In this document: positions 31,724 through 41,082 of the stretch, one piece after another | Layout of the letters: the number at the start of each line of letters is the position of its first letter | Numbering within the stretch: position 1 is the stretch's first letter | NCBI GenBank assembly: GCA_905197665.1 | Contig: CAJJZP010000007.1 | Location: forward strand, 1 to 64,000 | DNA from: an uncultured Collinsella sp. | Lineage (GTDB): Bacteria > Actinomycetota > Coriobacteriia > Coriobacteriales > Coriobacteriaceae | Direction of reading: 5' to 3' | Length of the DNA stretch: 64,000 bases | Program-made: the position numbers and the translations under genes | Notes under the pieces: model-generated | Database searches by the model: none | What the model was told of the DNA's origin: nothing | Seen by the model: the letters and a program-made list of their open reading frames with translations, nothing else

Positions 31724-34700
31724 ATGCTGGATCTCAGAGATATTTGCAAAAGGTACGTTACGCAGTCGTTTACGCAGGTAGCGCTCGACAGCGTAAGCCT
31801 GTCTTTTCGCGATAACGAGTTTGTAGCCATCCTGGGTCCCTCGGGTTCGGGTAAAACTACGATGCTCAACGTCATTGGTGGACTCGACCATTTCGATTCC
31901 GGCGACCTGTTGATCGATGGCATCTCGACCAAGGACTTCAGCGACCGCGATTGGGATGCCTACAGAAACAATCGCATTGGCTTTGTGTTTCAGAGCTACA
32001 ACCTCATTCCGCATCAGACCATTTTGGAAAACGTTGAGTTGGCGCTCACGCTCACGGGCGCAGGGCGTGCTGAGCGCCGCCAGCGTGCGCGCAAGGCGCT
32101 CGAGGCGGTTGGTCTGGGCGAGCACGTTAACAAGCGCCCGAGCCAGCTATCGGGCGGCCAGATGCAGCGCGTGGCTATTGCCCGCGCCCTGATCAACGAT
32201 CCCGAGATTGTGCTGGCTGACGAGCCGACCGGCGCCTTGGACTCAACGACATCCGTGCAGGTCATGGATTTGCTCAAGGACGTTGCGCGCGACCGTCTGG
32301 TCATCATGGTCACGCACAATCCCGAGCTGGCGTACAAGTACGCCACGCGCATCGTCACCCTGGCGGACGGCAAGATCACCGACGATTCAGATCCCTTTGA
32401 TGCTGCCGAGGCCGCGCGTCGCGAGGCCAAGCCCACGCGCAAAACCTCGATGAGCTTTGTGACGGCGCTGGGGCTTTCTGCCCGAAACCTCATGACCAAG
32501 AAGGGTCGCACGGCCATGACGGCCTTTGCGGGCTCGATTGGCATTATCGGCATTGCGGCGATCCTGGCGCTGTCCAACGGCGTAAACGACTACATCAAAA
32601 AGGTCGAGGAGGACACGCTCTCGAGCTACCCGCTGACGATTTCCAAACAAGACTACGACCTGTCGTCCATGATGGGCGGCCATGGGGCTACCGATGAGGA
32701 GGCGTCCAAGGGCGAGGGCTCGTCCGATGACGCTACCGGTGGCAAAGCTAAGGGAACCGACAAGATCCCTGTGGTCACAGCCGTAAAGGACATGTTCGCA
32801 AGTGTTAAATCTAACGATATGACAAGCTTTAAGGCATGGCTTGACGACGACGGCGACGGTATCAATAAAGAGGTCAACGCTATCCAGTACGGCTACGGCG
32901 TGACGCCGGTTGTCTATCGTGCGGGCAAGGGCGATGAGAAGCCTGTCCGGCTGGTGCCCAACGCTATGACCGAGGCCATGAGCGGCGGCGCAAGTTCGGC
33001 GGCAACGGTGAGCATGGATTCCATGGGAACCTCGGTCTTTAACGAGATGATTGACGACCAGAGCCTGCTCGACAGCCAGTACGATGTCGTTGCCGGCCAT
33101 TGGCCTACGTCTGCCAACGAGGCTGTGATGGTGCTTTCGAGCCGCGGCACGGTGGGTGACTACACGCTCTACAGCATCGGTGCGCTGGATATCGATGAGC
33201 TCAACGACCTGGTTAACAGTGCCATGACGGCCGACGGCAAGGTCGAGACGCCCAAGGCCGGCACCGTCTTTACCTACGACGATGCGCTGTCCACGACGTT
33301 TAAGGTGCTGTCGCCGTCCGATGCCTATCGCAAAAACGAAGAGACCGGCATGTGGACTGACATGTCTGGCGATGCCGACTTTATGGCGGCCAAGGTTGCC
33401 GACGGTATTGACGTGCGCATTGTGGGCGTGGTGCGACCCAACGAGACGGCCAACGCGAGCGCATTGACTCCGGGCATTGCCTATACGCATGCGCTGACTC
33501 GCCAGCTTATGGAGCGCGCAGCCGATTCGCAGGTTGTACAGGAGCAGCTTGCCCACCCCGAGACGGATGTCTTTACAGGCAAAACCTTCGACGAGCTGCA
33601 AGGCGAGGCCAAGCAAGGCGTTGATCTGGGCAGCATGTTCAGTGTGGACGAGGCGGCGCTGAAGAGCGCGTTCTCGTTCGATGCGTCTGTGCTTTCGGGT
33701 GCGGCCGGCGGTATGGACCTTTCCGGTATCGACTTGTCCGGTCTGGACATTGACCTTTCGGGCGTTGGAAAGGATATCGACTTCAGCGACATCATGGCCA
33801 AAGCGCCGGCTCCAGATTTCTCGGGCATCTTTGACGGTCTGGAGCTCACGCCCGAGCAAATGCAGCAGGTGGGAACGCTTGCCAACCAACTGTTTGAGGG
33901 CTTTTTGCAGTCTGATCAGTTTAAGGCGCTGTCGCCCGAAGATCTTAAGGACGCGTCGAAGCTCGCCGCCGCGTTCTCGACGTATCTTGAGAGTGATGCG
34001 GTAGCCCAGCAAATCCTGGCCCAGCTCAAAGCGCTCGGCGGCGATGCCCTGGTAGAGCGCCTGCAGCACGCGATGACCGACTATGTGCAAAAGCAGCTGG
34101 CTCCGTATCTGCAACAGGCTATGGATCAGGTGATGCAGACAATTAGCGAGCAGATTGCGACAACTGTATCGTCCCAGCTTAAAGCAGGCGCGGCGGGGCT
34201 CATGGGACAGGTGGCTACGCAGGTGTCGTCGAGTATTGCTAACCTGGCGGGCGCTATGCGTGTGGATGCGAGCGCCTTTGCCAATGCCATTCACTTCAAC
34301 ATGGACGCCGAGGACCTGAGTTCGCTCATGATGAGCTATGCCAAGGCGTCGCAGCTCACCTACGATAACAATCTGACCACGTTGGGCTATGCGGATGAGG
34401 CAGATCCCATCTCGGTTAAGATTTTCCCGCGCGACTTTGAGGCCAAGGAGCGCGTACTCGATCACATCGATGCGTATAACAAGCAGGTCAAAGCCGCCGG
34501 CCACGACGAGCAGGCAATCTCGTACACCGACTACATGGGCATTATCATGGGTTCGGTAACCGACATCGTGAACACCATCAGCTTGGTGCTCATCGCATTT
34601 GTGAGCATCAGCTTGGTCGTCAGCTCCATCATGATCGGCATCATCACCTACATCAGCGTGCTGGAACGTAAAAAGGAGATTGGCATCCTGCGCGCGATCG

Positions 34701-34978
34701 GCGCGTCGAAGCGCAATGTGGCCAACGTGTTCAACGCCGAGACTTTCATCGAAGGCCTCATTGCTGGCGTCTTCGCCATCGTCGTCGTGGTGCTCGTGAG
34801 TTTTCCGGTCAATGCCTGGGCGCTTGCGGTCAAACAGGTCCCCAATCTGATGAGCCTGCCCGTGCAGGATGCGCTGGTGCTCATCGCGATTTCGGTGTTG
34901 CTGACGGTTGTCGCTGGCCTGCTGCCGGCCCGCAGCGCATCCAAGAAAGACCCCGTGGAGGCCCTACGTTCCGAATAA
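31724..34978 (+). CDS. ABC transporter, fused ATPase and FtsX-like permease (MacB type)
   Basis: 1,084 residues. The N-terminal ATPase has Walker A GPSGSGKTT, Q-loop VFQSYNL, signature LSGGQMQRVAIARAL, Walker B VLADEPTGALD and an H-loop THNPEL. From about 245 the first transmembrane helix begins (FAGSIGIIGIAAILALSNGV), followed by a very long extracytoplasmic region to about 935. This region contains short Gly/Asp/Leu-rich repeats (DLSGIDLSGLDIDLSG). Three helices and the FtsX core follow (VLERKKEIGILRAIGASKRN). The start is the ATG at 31724; the in-frame TTG at 31715 lacks a better ribosome site. The family exports peptides or lipoproteins or senses antimicrobials. A partner permease is not present. 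Confidence 0.85.
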   Translation: MLDLRDICKRYVTQSFTQVALDSVSLSFRDNEFVAILGPSGSGKTTMLNVIGGLDHFDSGDLLIDGISTKDFSDRDWDAYRNNRIGFVFQSYNLIPHQTILENVELALTLTGAGRAERRQRARKALEAVGLGEHVNKRPSQLSGGQMQRVAIARALINDPEIVLADEPTGALDSTTSVQVMDLLKDVARDRLVIMVTHNPELAYKYATRIVTLADGKITDDSDPFDAAEAARREAKPTRKTSMSFVTALGLSARNLMTKKGRTAMTAFAGSIGIIGIAAILALSNGVNDYIKKVEEDTLSSYPLTISKQDYDLSSMMGGHGATDEEASKGEGSSDDATGGKAKGTDKIPVVTAVKDMFASVKSNDMTSFKAWLDDDGDGINKEVNAIQYGYGVTPVVYRAGKGDEKPVRLVPNAMTEAMSGGASSAATVSMDSMGTSVFNEMIDDQSLLDSQYDVVAGHWPTSANEAVMVLSSRGTVGDYTLYSIGALDIDELNDLVNSAMTADGKVETPKAGTVFTYDDALSTTFKVLSPSDAYRKNEETGMWTDMSGDADFMAAKVADGIDVRIVGVVRPNETANASALTPGIAYTHALTRQLMERAADSQVVQEQLAHPETDVFTGKTFDELQGEAKQGVDLGSMFSVDEAALKSAFSFDASVLSGAAGGMDLSGIDLSGLDIDLSGVGKDIDFSDIMAKAPAPDFSGIFDGLELTPEQMQQVGTLANQLFEGFLQSDQFKALSPEDLKDASKLAAAFSTYLESDAVAQQILAQLKALGGDALVERLQHAMTDYVQKQLAPYLQQAMDQVMQTISEQIATTVSSQLKAGAAGLMGQVATQVSSSIANLAGAMRVDASAFANAIHFNMDAEDLSSLMMSYAKASQLTYDNNLTTLGYADEADPISVKIFPRDFEAKERVLDHIDAYNKQVKAAGHDEQAISYTDYMGIIMGSVTDIVNTISLVLIAFVSISLVVSSIMIGIITYISVLERKKEIGILRAIGASKRNVANVFNAETFIEGLIAGVFAIVVVVLVSFPVNAWALAVKQVPNLMSLPVQDALVLIAISVLLTVVAGLLPARSASKKDPVEALRSE

Positions 34979-35009
34979 TGTGACAAAGGGACAGCCCCTT
35001 TGTCACATT
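34977..35009. repeat. Hairpin repeat family A, copy 2
   Basis: AATGTGACAAAGGG-acagc-CCCTTTGTCACATT has 14-bp arms, beginning within the stop codon of the ABC transporter gene and ending 13 bp before the convergent gene. It probably also terminates transcription from both sides. Confidence 0.8.
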
Positions 35010-35022
35010 CATCTCCCTGCAC

Positions 35023-36156
35023 CTAGTTCGTTTTGCCCATCAGCGTGATGCGGATGGTTGGATGGGTGTACTCGTCAAACTCGTCCTCGGGATCCGTGTC
35101 AAACGAGTAATACGCTTTAATAGGGTCGTCACTCGTCCTGATAGAGATTCTCTCGTAGAGCGAGCCGTTCAAAAAAGCTTGCCTAAACTCTTCGGGGAGC
35201 TTCTGCGGCGCTAGGAGCTCGGGGCTTGCGGTCTTGACGCCTATGGTTTGGACGATAGAGAAAAGCTCGTCAAGATCGAGCTCGATACGGGCGAGGTTGT
35301 CCTCGAGGCTCGCGCCGGGGTCGACCTCTGCTGCGTAGCTCACTTCCGTGAGCGTCCCCTTGTTGTCAAAATCCAGGTACGTATAGGTTTTCTGGGCATC
35401 GGAGTCGCCGTCGTGCAGATAGCCGCGGACGTGATAGCCGTAGTCTTGATATCGCTCGTAGGGGTCATCGGCGGACACGTACTCGCATGAGGGCTCGAGC
35501 GCCTTGCGAGCGATGGCGATCTGCTCGGCCGCGGCCGCGGCGTTTTCTTGCATTTCGATGTTTCCCTGCGCCAGCTGTGGGATATAGGCGCCGCACACGA
35601 TTGCGAGGGGCAGTACCACAAGCGCGACGATCCACTTTTTTGCATGGGGGATAGGTACGCCACAGGCCTCTGCCATGGCCTTCGCGTTGGCAAAGCTCTC
35701 GGCAAGCACGTCTGCCGCGGTGGCGACGGCGCCTGCGGCAGCGGCGACTTCTGCCGCGCCGCCCAGGTTGCGTGCAGCCTCGTTGTCGCTGTTCTTGAGC
35801 AGGCGTGCGGCGGCCTGCGTGCCAACAACGCCTGCGATCTGTGCCGAACGGTCTTTCTCGCTCTGCTCGACGGCGAGCCGGTACTGCATTTCCTTCCACT
35901 GCTTGCCACGCATGCCAAAGCGCGGGGCGAGAGCGCAATAACAGAATATGACGAGCTCGATGGCGGTGAGCACCAAGGCGGTCATCATGCCCGTCTCTTG
36001 GAAGCCTTCGTGATGGAAGACGATGTCGTCGATCATTTCGAAGGGAATGATCGATAAGGGCAGCGCGAATGCCATGGCAAGCGCCGCTCCGGCAACCTTG
36101 GGGCAGATGCAGTATCGCTGGATGCGCTTACGTTCTTGTTCGGAGAGTGTTGCCAT
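35023..36156 (-). CDS. Membrane protein of unknown function
   Basis: 377 residues. Three hydrophobic helices are likely at about 20-42 (VAGAALAMAFALPLSIIPFE), 55-76 (MMTALVLTAIELVIFCYCAL) and 173-195 (WIVALVVLPLAIVCGAYIPQ). Between them is an Ala-rich helical region (NLGGAAEVAAAAGAVATAAD). The soluble C-terminal 180 residues look like an extracytoplasmic domain (YLDFDNKGTLTEVSYAAEVD). AAGGACC precedes the ATG. A broken copy of the N-terminal part lies at 37387-37664, so the gene belongs to a small paralogous family. I do not recognise the domain. Confidence 0.65.
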   Translation of the reverse strand: MATLSEQERKRIQRYCICPKVAGAALAMAFALPLSIIPFEMIDDIVFHHEGFQETGMMTALVLTAIELVIFCYCALAPRFGMRGKQWKEMQYRLAVEQSEKDRSAQIAGVVGTQAAARLLKNSDNEAARNLGGAAEVAAAAGAVATAADVLAESFANAKAMAEACGVPIPHAKKWIVALVVLPLAIVCGAYIPQLAQGNIEMQENAAAAAEQIAIARKALEPSCEYVSADDPYERYQDYGYHVRGYLHDGDSDAQKTYTYLDFDNKGTLTEVSYAAEVDPGASLEDNLARIELDLDELFSIVQTIGVKTASPELLAPQKLPEEFRQAFLNGSLYERISIRTSDDPIKAYYSFDTDPEDEFDEYTHPTIRITLMGKTN

Positions 36157-36219
36157 AGCTGGTCCTTGGAGTCGTGGCGGTCATTACGGCGCGCGGCGCG
36201 CGGGATGTATCAGTCTGAG

Positions 36220-36747
36220 CTAGCGCTGGATAAGAACATAGAGCAAAATACTCAGCGCGATGAGCAAGATACCCGCGATGTTAAACATCAGCGTGGCAAA
36301 GTCGCCCACGATAGGGCGCTCGACATAGCTCTTGTCTGGGCTGCTGGGGTTGTAGTGCACAGTCATTTGGCTGCCGAGGGGCCAAAGCTGCTCTGCGAGA
36401 GTATCTAGGCGTGCGATGGGTCCTGTCTGTACGTGCAACCAGCCCTTGGCGTCTTCGTACGCCGCGCTTTGCGTGCGGACGGGGAGTCCCGACAAGCTTT
36501 TGGTCTTTACGCCGCGGAATTGTTTTCTCACGTGGTACCGCGTGCCGTCGACGGTGTACTCCAAAACGGGATACATTCTGCCTTCGCCCATAAAGCGGTG
36601 GTCAATGACCGTTCCCATGATCATAGCGGTGCAGGCCTTGGCTTTCCTGCGGGCGGCTGCTTTCATGAGCGTGCTCATTCCGATAAGCAGGATGCCGATG
36701 CCTCCAACCGAGATGAGCGCGAGCAGGGATATCTGCGACGTGGTCAC
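36220..36747 (-). CDS. DUF3592-like membrane protein
   Basis: 175 residues. It has an N-terminal helix (LLALISVGGIGILLIGMST), a soluble domain with YPVLEYTVDGTRYHVRK and MTVHYNPSSPDKSYVE, and a C-terminal helix (LMFNIAGILLIALSILLYVL). The YPVLEY...G...V.YNPxxPxxSYVE pattern is typical of DUF3592. It is co-oriented with the preceding membrane protein gene (63 bp apart). Function unknown. Confidence 0.7.
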   Translation of the reverse strand: MTTSQISLLALISVGGIGILLIGMSTLMKAAARRKAKACTAMIMGTVIDHRFMGEGRMYPVLEYTVDGTRYHVRKQFRGVKTKSLSGLPVRTQSAAYEDAKGWLHVQTGPIARLDTLAEQLWPLGSQMTVHYNPSSPDKSYVERPIVGDFATLMFNIAGILLIALSILLYVLIQR

Positions 36748-37153
36748 GGCGTTCTCCTTTGGCGCGATACCGTCATATGTGACTCAGTATAGGGAATCCT
36801 GCCATCGATGAGTGCATGGTCATGCGGCTAAAGTGTCATGGCAGCTCGATGGGTTTGCCATGTCGGCTTGCCAGATGGTCCTGCCGAGCATACGATGCGC
36901 TGCCTGGGCGTTGGCAAGGATGCTTTTCGCGCCCGTCGCAATGGGACGTCTCTCCTTGCCATCACTGCTTTTTGCCTGATACCGAGCGCGTTTTCATGCA
37001 TGTGGAATCGGTTTTAGCTGTTGGATTCAACTCTTATGGAATGCGTGCCCCTTACAGTCCTCGGATGGATTCTGCCAGTGACAATAGGGCGCCTCGTTAT
37101 GTGGCAGGAGACTGCCCCTTTGCCATATTGGGGCCCTTGCGAAATCGATGTCA
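36748..37153. other. Intergenic stretch with a degenerate family-A hairpin
   Basis: About 400 bp with no convincing gene. At 37099-37128, ATGTGGCAGGAGACTGCCCC and TTTGCCATAT resemble the TGTGACAAAGGGACAG hairpins with several changes. Confidence 0.4.
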
Positions 37154-37321
37154 AATACTTTTCCCGAGAAGTGAACGAGTGAAAACGGACCCCCGAAGCA
37201 TCGGCACTTTTGGCGTGCAATTTCCTGTGGTTTTGCCAGTCGAATCCTGCGGTTTTAACGTCTAAAAATGTCGATGTTTCGGGGGCCCAAATACAGCCGT
37301 TCACTTCTCGGGAAAAGTATT
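37154..37321. repeat. MITE-like element with 24-bp terminal inverted repeats
   Basis: The ends, 37154-37177 and 37298-37321, are perfect 24-bp complements (core TTTTCCCGAGAAGTGAACG). Inside, CCCCCGAAGCATCGGCA and TGTCGATGTTTCGGGGG form a second, imperfect pair, so the whole 168 bp can fold on itself. No transposase ORF is inside. A target-site duplication is not obvious. Confidence 0.65.
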
Positions 37322-37386
37322 AGACCTCGAGATGTAGACGGCGTTTGAGAGCAGCAGCTAGAGTGTAAACCTGCTTGCAGCTCCTT

Positions 37387-37664
37387 TCACTGTTTGTCCT
37401 GCATCCCAAAGCGCGGTGCAAGGGCGCAATAGCAAAAGATGGTGAGTGCGATTGCGGGGAGTGTGATTGCGGAATACATTCCCGCTGGCTGGAAACCCTT
37501 TTGGCGAAATACGATGTCGTTGGTCATGCGGAGTGGCAGCCTCAGCAGACATACTGCGAACGCCATGACGAGGACAGTTGCTGCGATTTTGGGTATGTGC
37601 AGTATCACTGGATGCACTTCTTGTCATGTTCGGTGAGCTGCTGCGCGAAGCCCTCGATCCCCAT
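37387..37664 (-). pseudogene. Broken paralogue of the 35023-36156 membrane protein
   Basis: On the minus strand from an ATG at 37664: MGIEGFAQQLTEHDKKCIQ, an in-frame TGA, then after a frame change KIAATVLVMAFAVCLL ... DIVFRQKGFQPAG ... TIFCYCALAPRFGM and a stop. The last part matches the N-terminal 85 residues of the intact protein (DIVFHHEGFQETG, VIFCYCALAPRFGM). One stop, one frameshift and loss of the whole C-terminal part show that it is a relic. Confidence 0.8.
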
Positions 37665-37879
37665 CGTTTTCCGTCTGTGGCGTACGCATGTCCCTGAGCG
37701 TAAATGATTAGCAGGCGTTTGTTCTTTGTGTGCGGTAACCGGAAATCAAGGAATAAGGCAAAGGGGCCGTTCCTGTGTCACATGTGTTGCATGTAAAAGC
37801 AAGGAAGTCGCAAGGAGTGGGGCGGGGATACCGGTATATGCCTCGGATACAATCGAATCCATGCTAGAAAGAGGCTCTG
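37665..37879. other. Upstream region of the first Mg2+ ATPase gene
   Basis: GCAAAGGGGCCGTTCCTGTG with GTCACATGTG at about 37758-37787 looks like another decayed family-A repeat. AGAAAGAGG precedes the ATG at 37880. No promoter box or riboswitch could be recognised. Confidence 0.3.
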
Positions 37880-40324
37880 ATGATTAAAAAATCATTTTTC
37901 AATCCGTTCTCGTCCCTGTTGCTTGCGCTGGCCGGTTTGGCTTTTTTGGTCGATGTCGTTCCGCAGGCGCAGGGCCAGACGGGGGTGTTCGCGCCTGCTG
38001 TGTTGTTTGCAATGTGGCTGGTCGGCGGCTTGGTGCGTCTGTTCTATGAAAATGAGGCTATGCGCACCTTCAATCGCCATATGCTGAGGGCGAGCCATGC
38101 GGCCGTTTGGAAGCGTGTTGACGCATGCTGGGTTCAAGTCAATGCCGACCGGCTTGTGCCTGGCGATGTGATTCGCTTGTACGCTGGCATGCTCTGCCCG
38201 GTCGATGCGATTCTTGCCCAGGGCAATCACATTCTTGTTTCCGAGTCATCGCTTACAGGCGAGAGTGGCCAGACCGCAAAGCGGGAGGGCGAGACCGTTC
38301 GCGCAGGGACGACTATTGTTGATGGCAAGGCCTCGGCAACCGTTCTTGCATGTGCCGACAAGGATGAGGCCGTGCCGTGCCGGCGCGCCCGCCCTGCCAC
38401 GCAGTTTAATGTTGGGGCCAAGAGCATTTGCGCGGCTTTAGTCAAGTGCATGCTGATTGTGTTGCCGTTTGTCATTACGATTCGTGGCGTCGTGTTGGGC
38501 GACTGGGCGCAAGCGCTGCTGTTTGCTTTGGGAACGGCCGTTGGTCTGGTTCCCGAAATGCTTCCAGTCGTTACGAGCGTCTGTCTGTCGGGCAGCGCCC
38601 GTCGTCTCAAAAACAAGCAAGTCATCGTTAAGAACGTCGATGCCATGGAGTCGCTGGGCTCCATGGACGTAGTGTGCGTGGACAAGACGGGAACGCTGAC
38701 AGAAGATGTCGCGGTGCTTGAGTACTACACCGATATCCTGGGCAACGAGAGCGAGCAGACCCTCAACTTGGCGTATCTCGAGAGTATGAATCAGGGGACC
38801 GTCGCCAATCAACTTAACCGGGCTATTGCCGATGCGTGTGCCGCACCCGAGCTTCGCCTTGCTGCCAAAGATCTTGGTCATGCATTTACCCTGTATGCGT
38901 CCGATCCCTTTGATCACGTTGTCAAGGCGTCGGGCGTTAAGCTCGGCACCACACCGGGGGCACTTGGGTGTCTGGGGCTGCCTGCTCGTCCCGACAGTCG
39001 CCTGACCATCGTTAAGGGCGAGGTCGAAAGCGTTTGCGCACATTGCGACTGGGCGAGCTTTAAAGGCGAGCTCGTTCCCATGAATGAAGAAGGGCGCCAG
39101 AGCGCCTACGAGGTTGCCGAGGATATGCGTGCCGATGGCATCAAAGTGCTCGCTGTCGCCTACAGTACGACGGCGGCGGGTTGGGACGGTCTGGTGCTGT
39201 GCGGTTTTCTGGGCTTCTTCGACCGACCAAAGGCTAGCGCCCACGCTGCCATTCGCTCACTTTCCGACCTGTCTGTCGAGGTGCGCGTGCTGACCGGTGA
39301 TTCGGCGTCGGTCGCTCGTTCTACCTGTAAACGCCTTGGGATTCCCGCCGGTAACGTCATCACGGGTGCCATGCTCGATGCCATGGAGGAGTCCGAGGCG
39401 CTTGTCCGGGTGGGACGCACTCGCGTCTTTGCCGAGCTCACGCCCGCGCAAAAGGCGCGTATCGTAGGGCTCATCCGGCTTTCGGGCCATGCCGTCGGCT
39501 ATATCGGCGACGGCGTGAATGACGTGCCGGCGCTTACGGCGGCAGACGTCGGTATCGTTGTGGATTCTGCCGCCGCCGAGTCCAAGAAGGTTGCCGACCT
39601 CGTGCTGCGCGAGCGCGACCTGGGCGTCGTTGCCGAGGGCGTACGCGAGGGCAGGGCCTCGTTCGCCAACGCTTCCAAGTACATCCGCATCGCGTCAAGT
39701 TCTAACTTTGGCAATATTTGTTCGGTGGCTGCCGCCAGCATCTTCTTGCCCTTTGTGCCGGCGACCGCTACTCAGCTGCTTTTGCTCAACTTGCTTTACG
39801 ACGCGACCTGCCTGGCGTTGTCGTGGGATAACGTTGACGGCGAGGAGATTGCTCGCCCCAAGGCATGGTCGGGCAAGGGCCTGGGTGGCTTTATGCTCCA
39901 TTTTGGCTTTGCGAGCTCGGCCTTTGACATCATCACCTTTGCCATTTTGTTCTTTGGCGTGTGCCCCGCCGTATGCGGTGCATCTTTTATGGCGTTGGAC
40001 GCCGCGGGTAGGGCGGCCTTTATTGCCATGTTCCAAGCAGGTTGGCTGCTGGAGTGCGCATGGACCGAGTCGCTGGTGCTTTTGGTCTTGCGAACACGAT
40101 GCGTTCGCGGGGCTGATCGCCCACGCCGTTTGCTCGCGATGATGGTCGGCATCATGCTTGTCGCGTCTGCCTTACTCGCGCTGGGTCCGGCGGTGCAACT
40201 GATCGGTCTTGCCGCTTTACCGGCGTGGTATTTGGGCGTCGTCGCACTGCTCAGTGTGCTGTACCTTGTTGTTGTTTCGGTCATCAAGCGGGTCTACCTG
40301 TCCCGTGCGAGCAGTTTGTTCTAG
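37880..40324 (+). CDS. P-type Mg2+-transporting ATPase (P-IIIB), short N-terminus
   Basis: 814 residues. Actuator motif TGES (ESSLTGESGQ), phosphorylation motif DKTGT (D268), and the hinge TGDSASVARSTCKRLGI with GDGVNDVPAL are intact, and about ten membrane helices are present. The C-terminal helices hold SWDNVDGEE and LLLLNLLYDATCLALSWDN, typical of MgtA/MgtB. Compared with the second ATPase (41083-43851) it lacks about 80 residues of the cytoplasmic N-terminus, beginning directly at FFNPFSSLLLALAGL. It shares only moderate similarity with that neighbour, so this is an old duplication. A winged-helix regulator gene follows after 9 bp and is probably in the same operon. Confidence 0.88.
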   Translation: MIKKSFFNPFSSLLLALAGLAFLVDVVPQAQGQTGVFAPAVLFAMWLVGGLVRLFYENEAMRTFNRHMLRASHAAVWKRVDACWVQVNADRLVPGDVIRLYAGMLCPVDAILAQGNHILVSESSLTGESGQTAKREGETVRAGTTIVDGKASATVLACADKDEAVPCRRARPATQFNVGAKSICAALVKCMLIVLPFVITIRGVVLGDWAQALLFALGTAVGLVPEMLPVVTSVCLSGSARRLKNKQVIVKNVDAMESLGSMDVVCVDKTGTLTEDVAVLEYYTDILGNESEQTLNLAYLESMNQGTVANQLNRAIADACAAPELRLAAKDLGHAFTLYASDPFDHVVKASGVKLGTTPGALGCLGLPARPDSRLTIVKGEVESVCAHCDWASFKGELVPMNEEGRQSAYEVAEDMRADGIKVLAVAYSTTAAGWDGLVLCGFLGFFDRPKASAHAAIRSLSDLSVEVRVLTGDSASVARSTCKRLGIPAGNVITGAMLDAMEESEALVRVGRTRVFAELTPAQKARIVGLIRLSGHAVGYIGDGVNDVPALTAADVGIVVDSAAAESKKVADLVLRERDLGVVAEGVREGRASFANASKYIRIASSSNFGNICSVAAASIFLPFVPATATQLLLLNLLYDATCLALSWDNVDGEEIARPKAWSGKGLGGFMLHFGFASSAFDIITFAILFFGVCPAVCGASFMALDAAGRAAFIAMFQAGWLLECAWTESLVLLVLRTRCVRGADRPRRLLAMMVGIMLVASALLALGPAVQLIGLAALPAWYLGVVALLSVLYLVVVSVIKRVYLSRASSLF

Positions 40325-40333
40325 GGTGGTTCT

Positions 40334-40816
40334 ATGCAAACGAACAGAACCAACATAGCGATCACGCCCGCCGAGGCCGCCGAGCTCAGCGGTGCGCTGT
40401 TCTCGTCCGGCAGTGCCGCCGCCCACGAGCTTGCGCCTATATTTGCCGATATCGCGTCGGGCCGACTCACATCCGTCGAACTCATGCTCGCGGGCTCGCA
40501 GCCCGGTTCGGGCACAGAACCCATCGTTATCGATGGGCTGTCGATTGACCTGGCTTCGCGCACCGTGAAAGTCCTGGGGGCGCCCGTCTCGCTCACACCC
40601 AAGGAGTTTGACATCCTTGCCTTTTTGGCCACCAATCGGGGCACGGTCTTTAGCAAAGAAGAAATCTATCGGGCCGTGTGGCGGGACGAGTATTTGCTCG
40701 ACGACAGCAACATCATGGCCTTTGTCCGAAAGATACGAAAGAAGATTGAGCCCGAGCCCGATAACCCGCGCTATCTGTTAACCGTGTGGGGTGTGGGCTA
40801 CAAGATGGCCGAATGA
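40334..40816 (+). CDS. Winged-helix regulator, OmpR DNA-binding domain without receiver
   Basis: 160 residues. The C-terminal half is an OmpR/PhoB winged helix (VSLTPKEFDILAFLATNRGT, VFSKEEIYRAVWRDE, DDSNIMAFVRKIRKKI, YLLTVWGVGYKM). The N-terminal 70 residues (AEAAELSGALFSSGSAAAHE) carry no phospho-acceptor Asp or receiver motifs, so activity is not set by a kinase. It lies 9 bp after one Mg2+ ATPase gene and 266 bp before another, which suggests that it regulates Mg2+ uptake (inference). It is followed by a terminator. Confidence 0.8.
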   Translation: MQTNRTNIAITPAEAAELSGALFSSGSAAAHELAPIFADIASGRLTSVELMLAGSQPGSGTEPIVIDGLSIDLASRTVKVLGAPVSLTPKEFDILAFLATNRGTVFSKEEIYRAVWRDEYLLDDSNIMAFVRKIRKKIEPEPDNPRYLLTVWGVGYKMAE

Positions 40817-40879
40817 CGCTTTGGCCTATTGCCGCTGCCGATTGAAGGCAGCAGAACAATCCTTGCCGAATCGCAAGAA

Positions 40880-40923
40880 AGCCGCAAGAAACCAGCCATG
40901 TGCTGGGTCTTGCGGCTTTTCTA
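40880..40923 (+). terminator. Rho-independent terminator
   Basis: AGCCGCAAGA ... TCTTGCGGCT (10-bp arms, with an inner CCAGC/GCTGG stem) followed by TTTCTATTC. It closes the first ATPase/regulator operon. Confidence 0.85.
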
Positions 40924-40934
40924 TTCTGTGAACA

Positions 40935-41082
40935 GTCGCAGACGCGAAGGAGAGGTGAGGACCTTGAGCGGCAGTGACAGTACCGGAAGCGCAGGGCGAT
41001 GTGCGCCGCCGCGGGCCCATCTTGTTAAGGACCGCCGCAGCTAAGTTGCTCTGCACGCAATCGATAGAACGGAGCGTAATAA
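40935..41082 (+). promoter_or_regulatory. Structured leader of the second Mg2+ ATPase with possible leader peptide
   Basis: The leader holds GAAGGAGAGGTGAGGACC, followed by a 26-codon ORF from TTG 40964 to TAA 41044, which encodes LSGSDSTGSAGRCAPPRAHL then VKDRRS. G/C-rich complementary segments overlap it (GCGCAGGGCG, GCGCCGCCGCGGGCCC). AGGTGAGG near the 5' end and GCTAAGTTGCTC near the 3' end weakly recall the Mg2+ (M-box) riboswitch, but the middle does not match my memory of it. Either an mgtL-like leader peptide or a Mg2+ sensing RNA is plausible. Confidence 0.35.

Noticed and set aside
32387..34504. 705-codon open frame on the minus strand
   Set aside because: Antisense to the ABC transporter gene; composition is that of a shadow frame.
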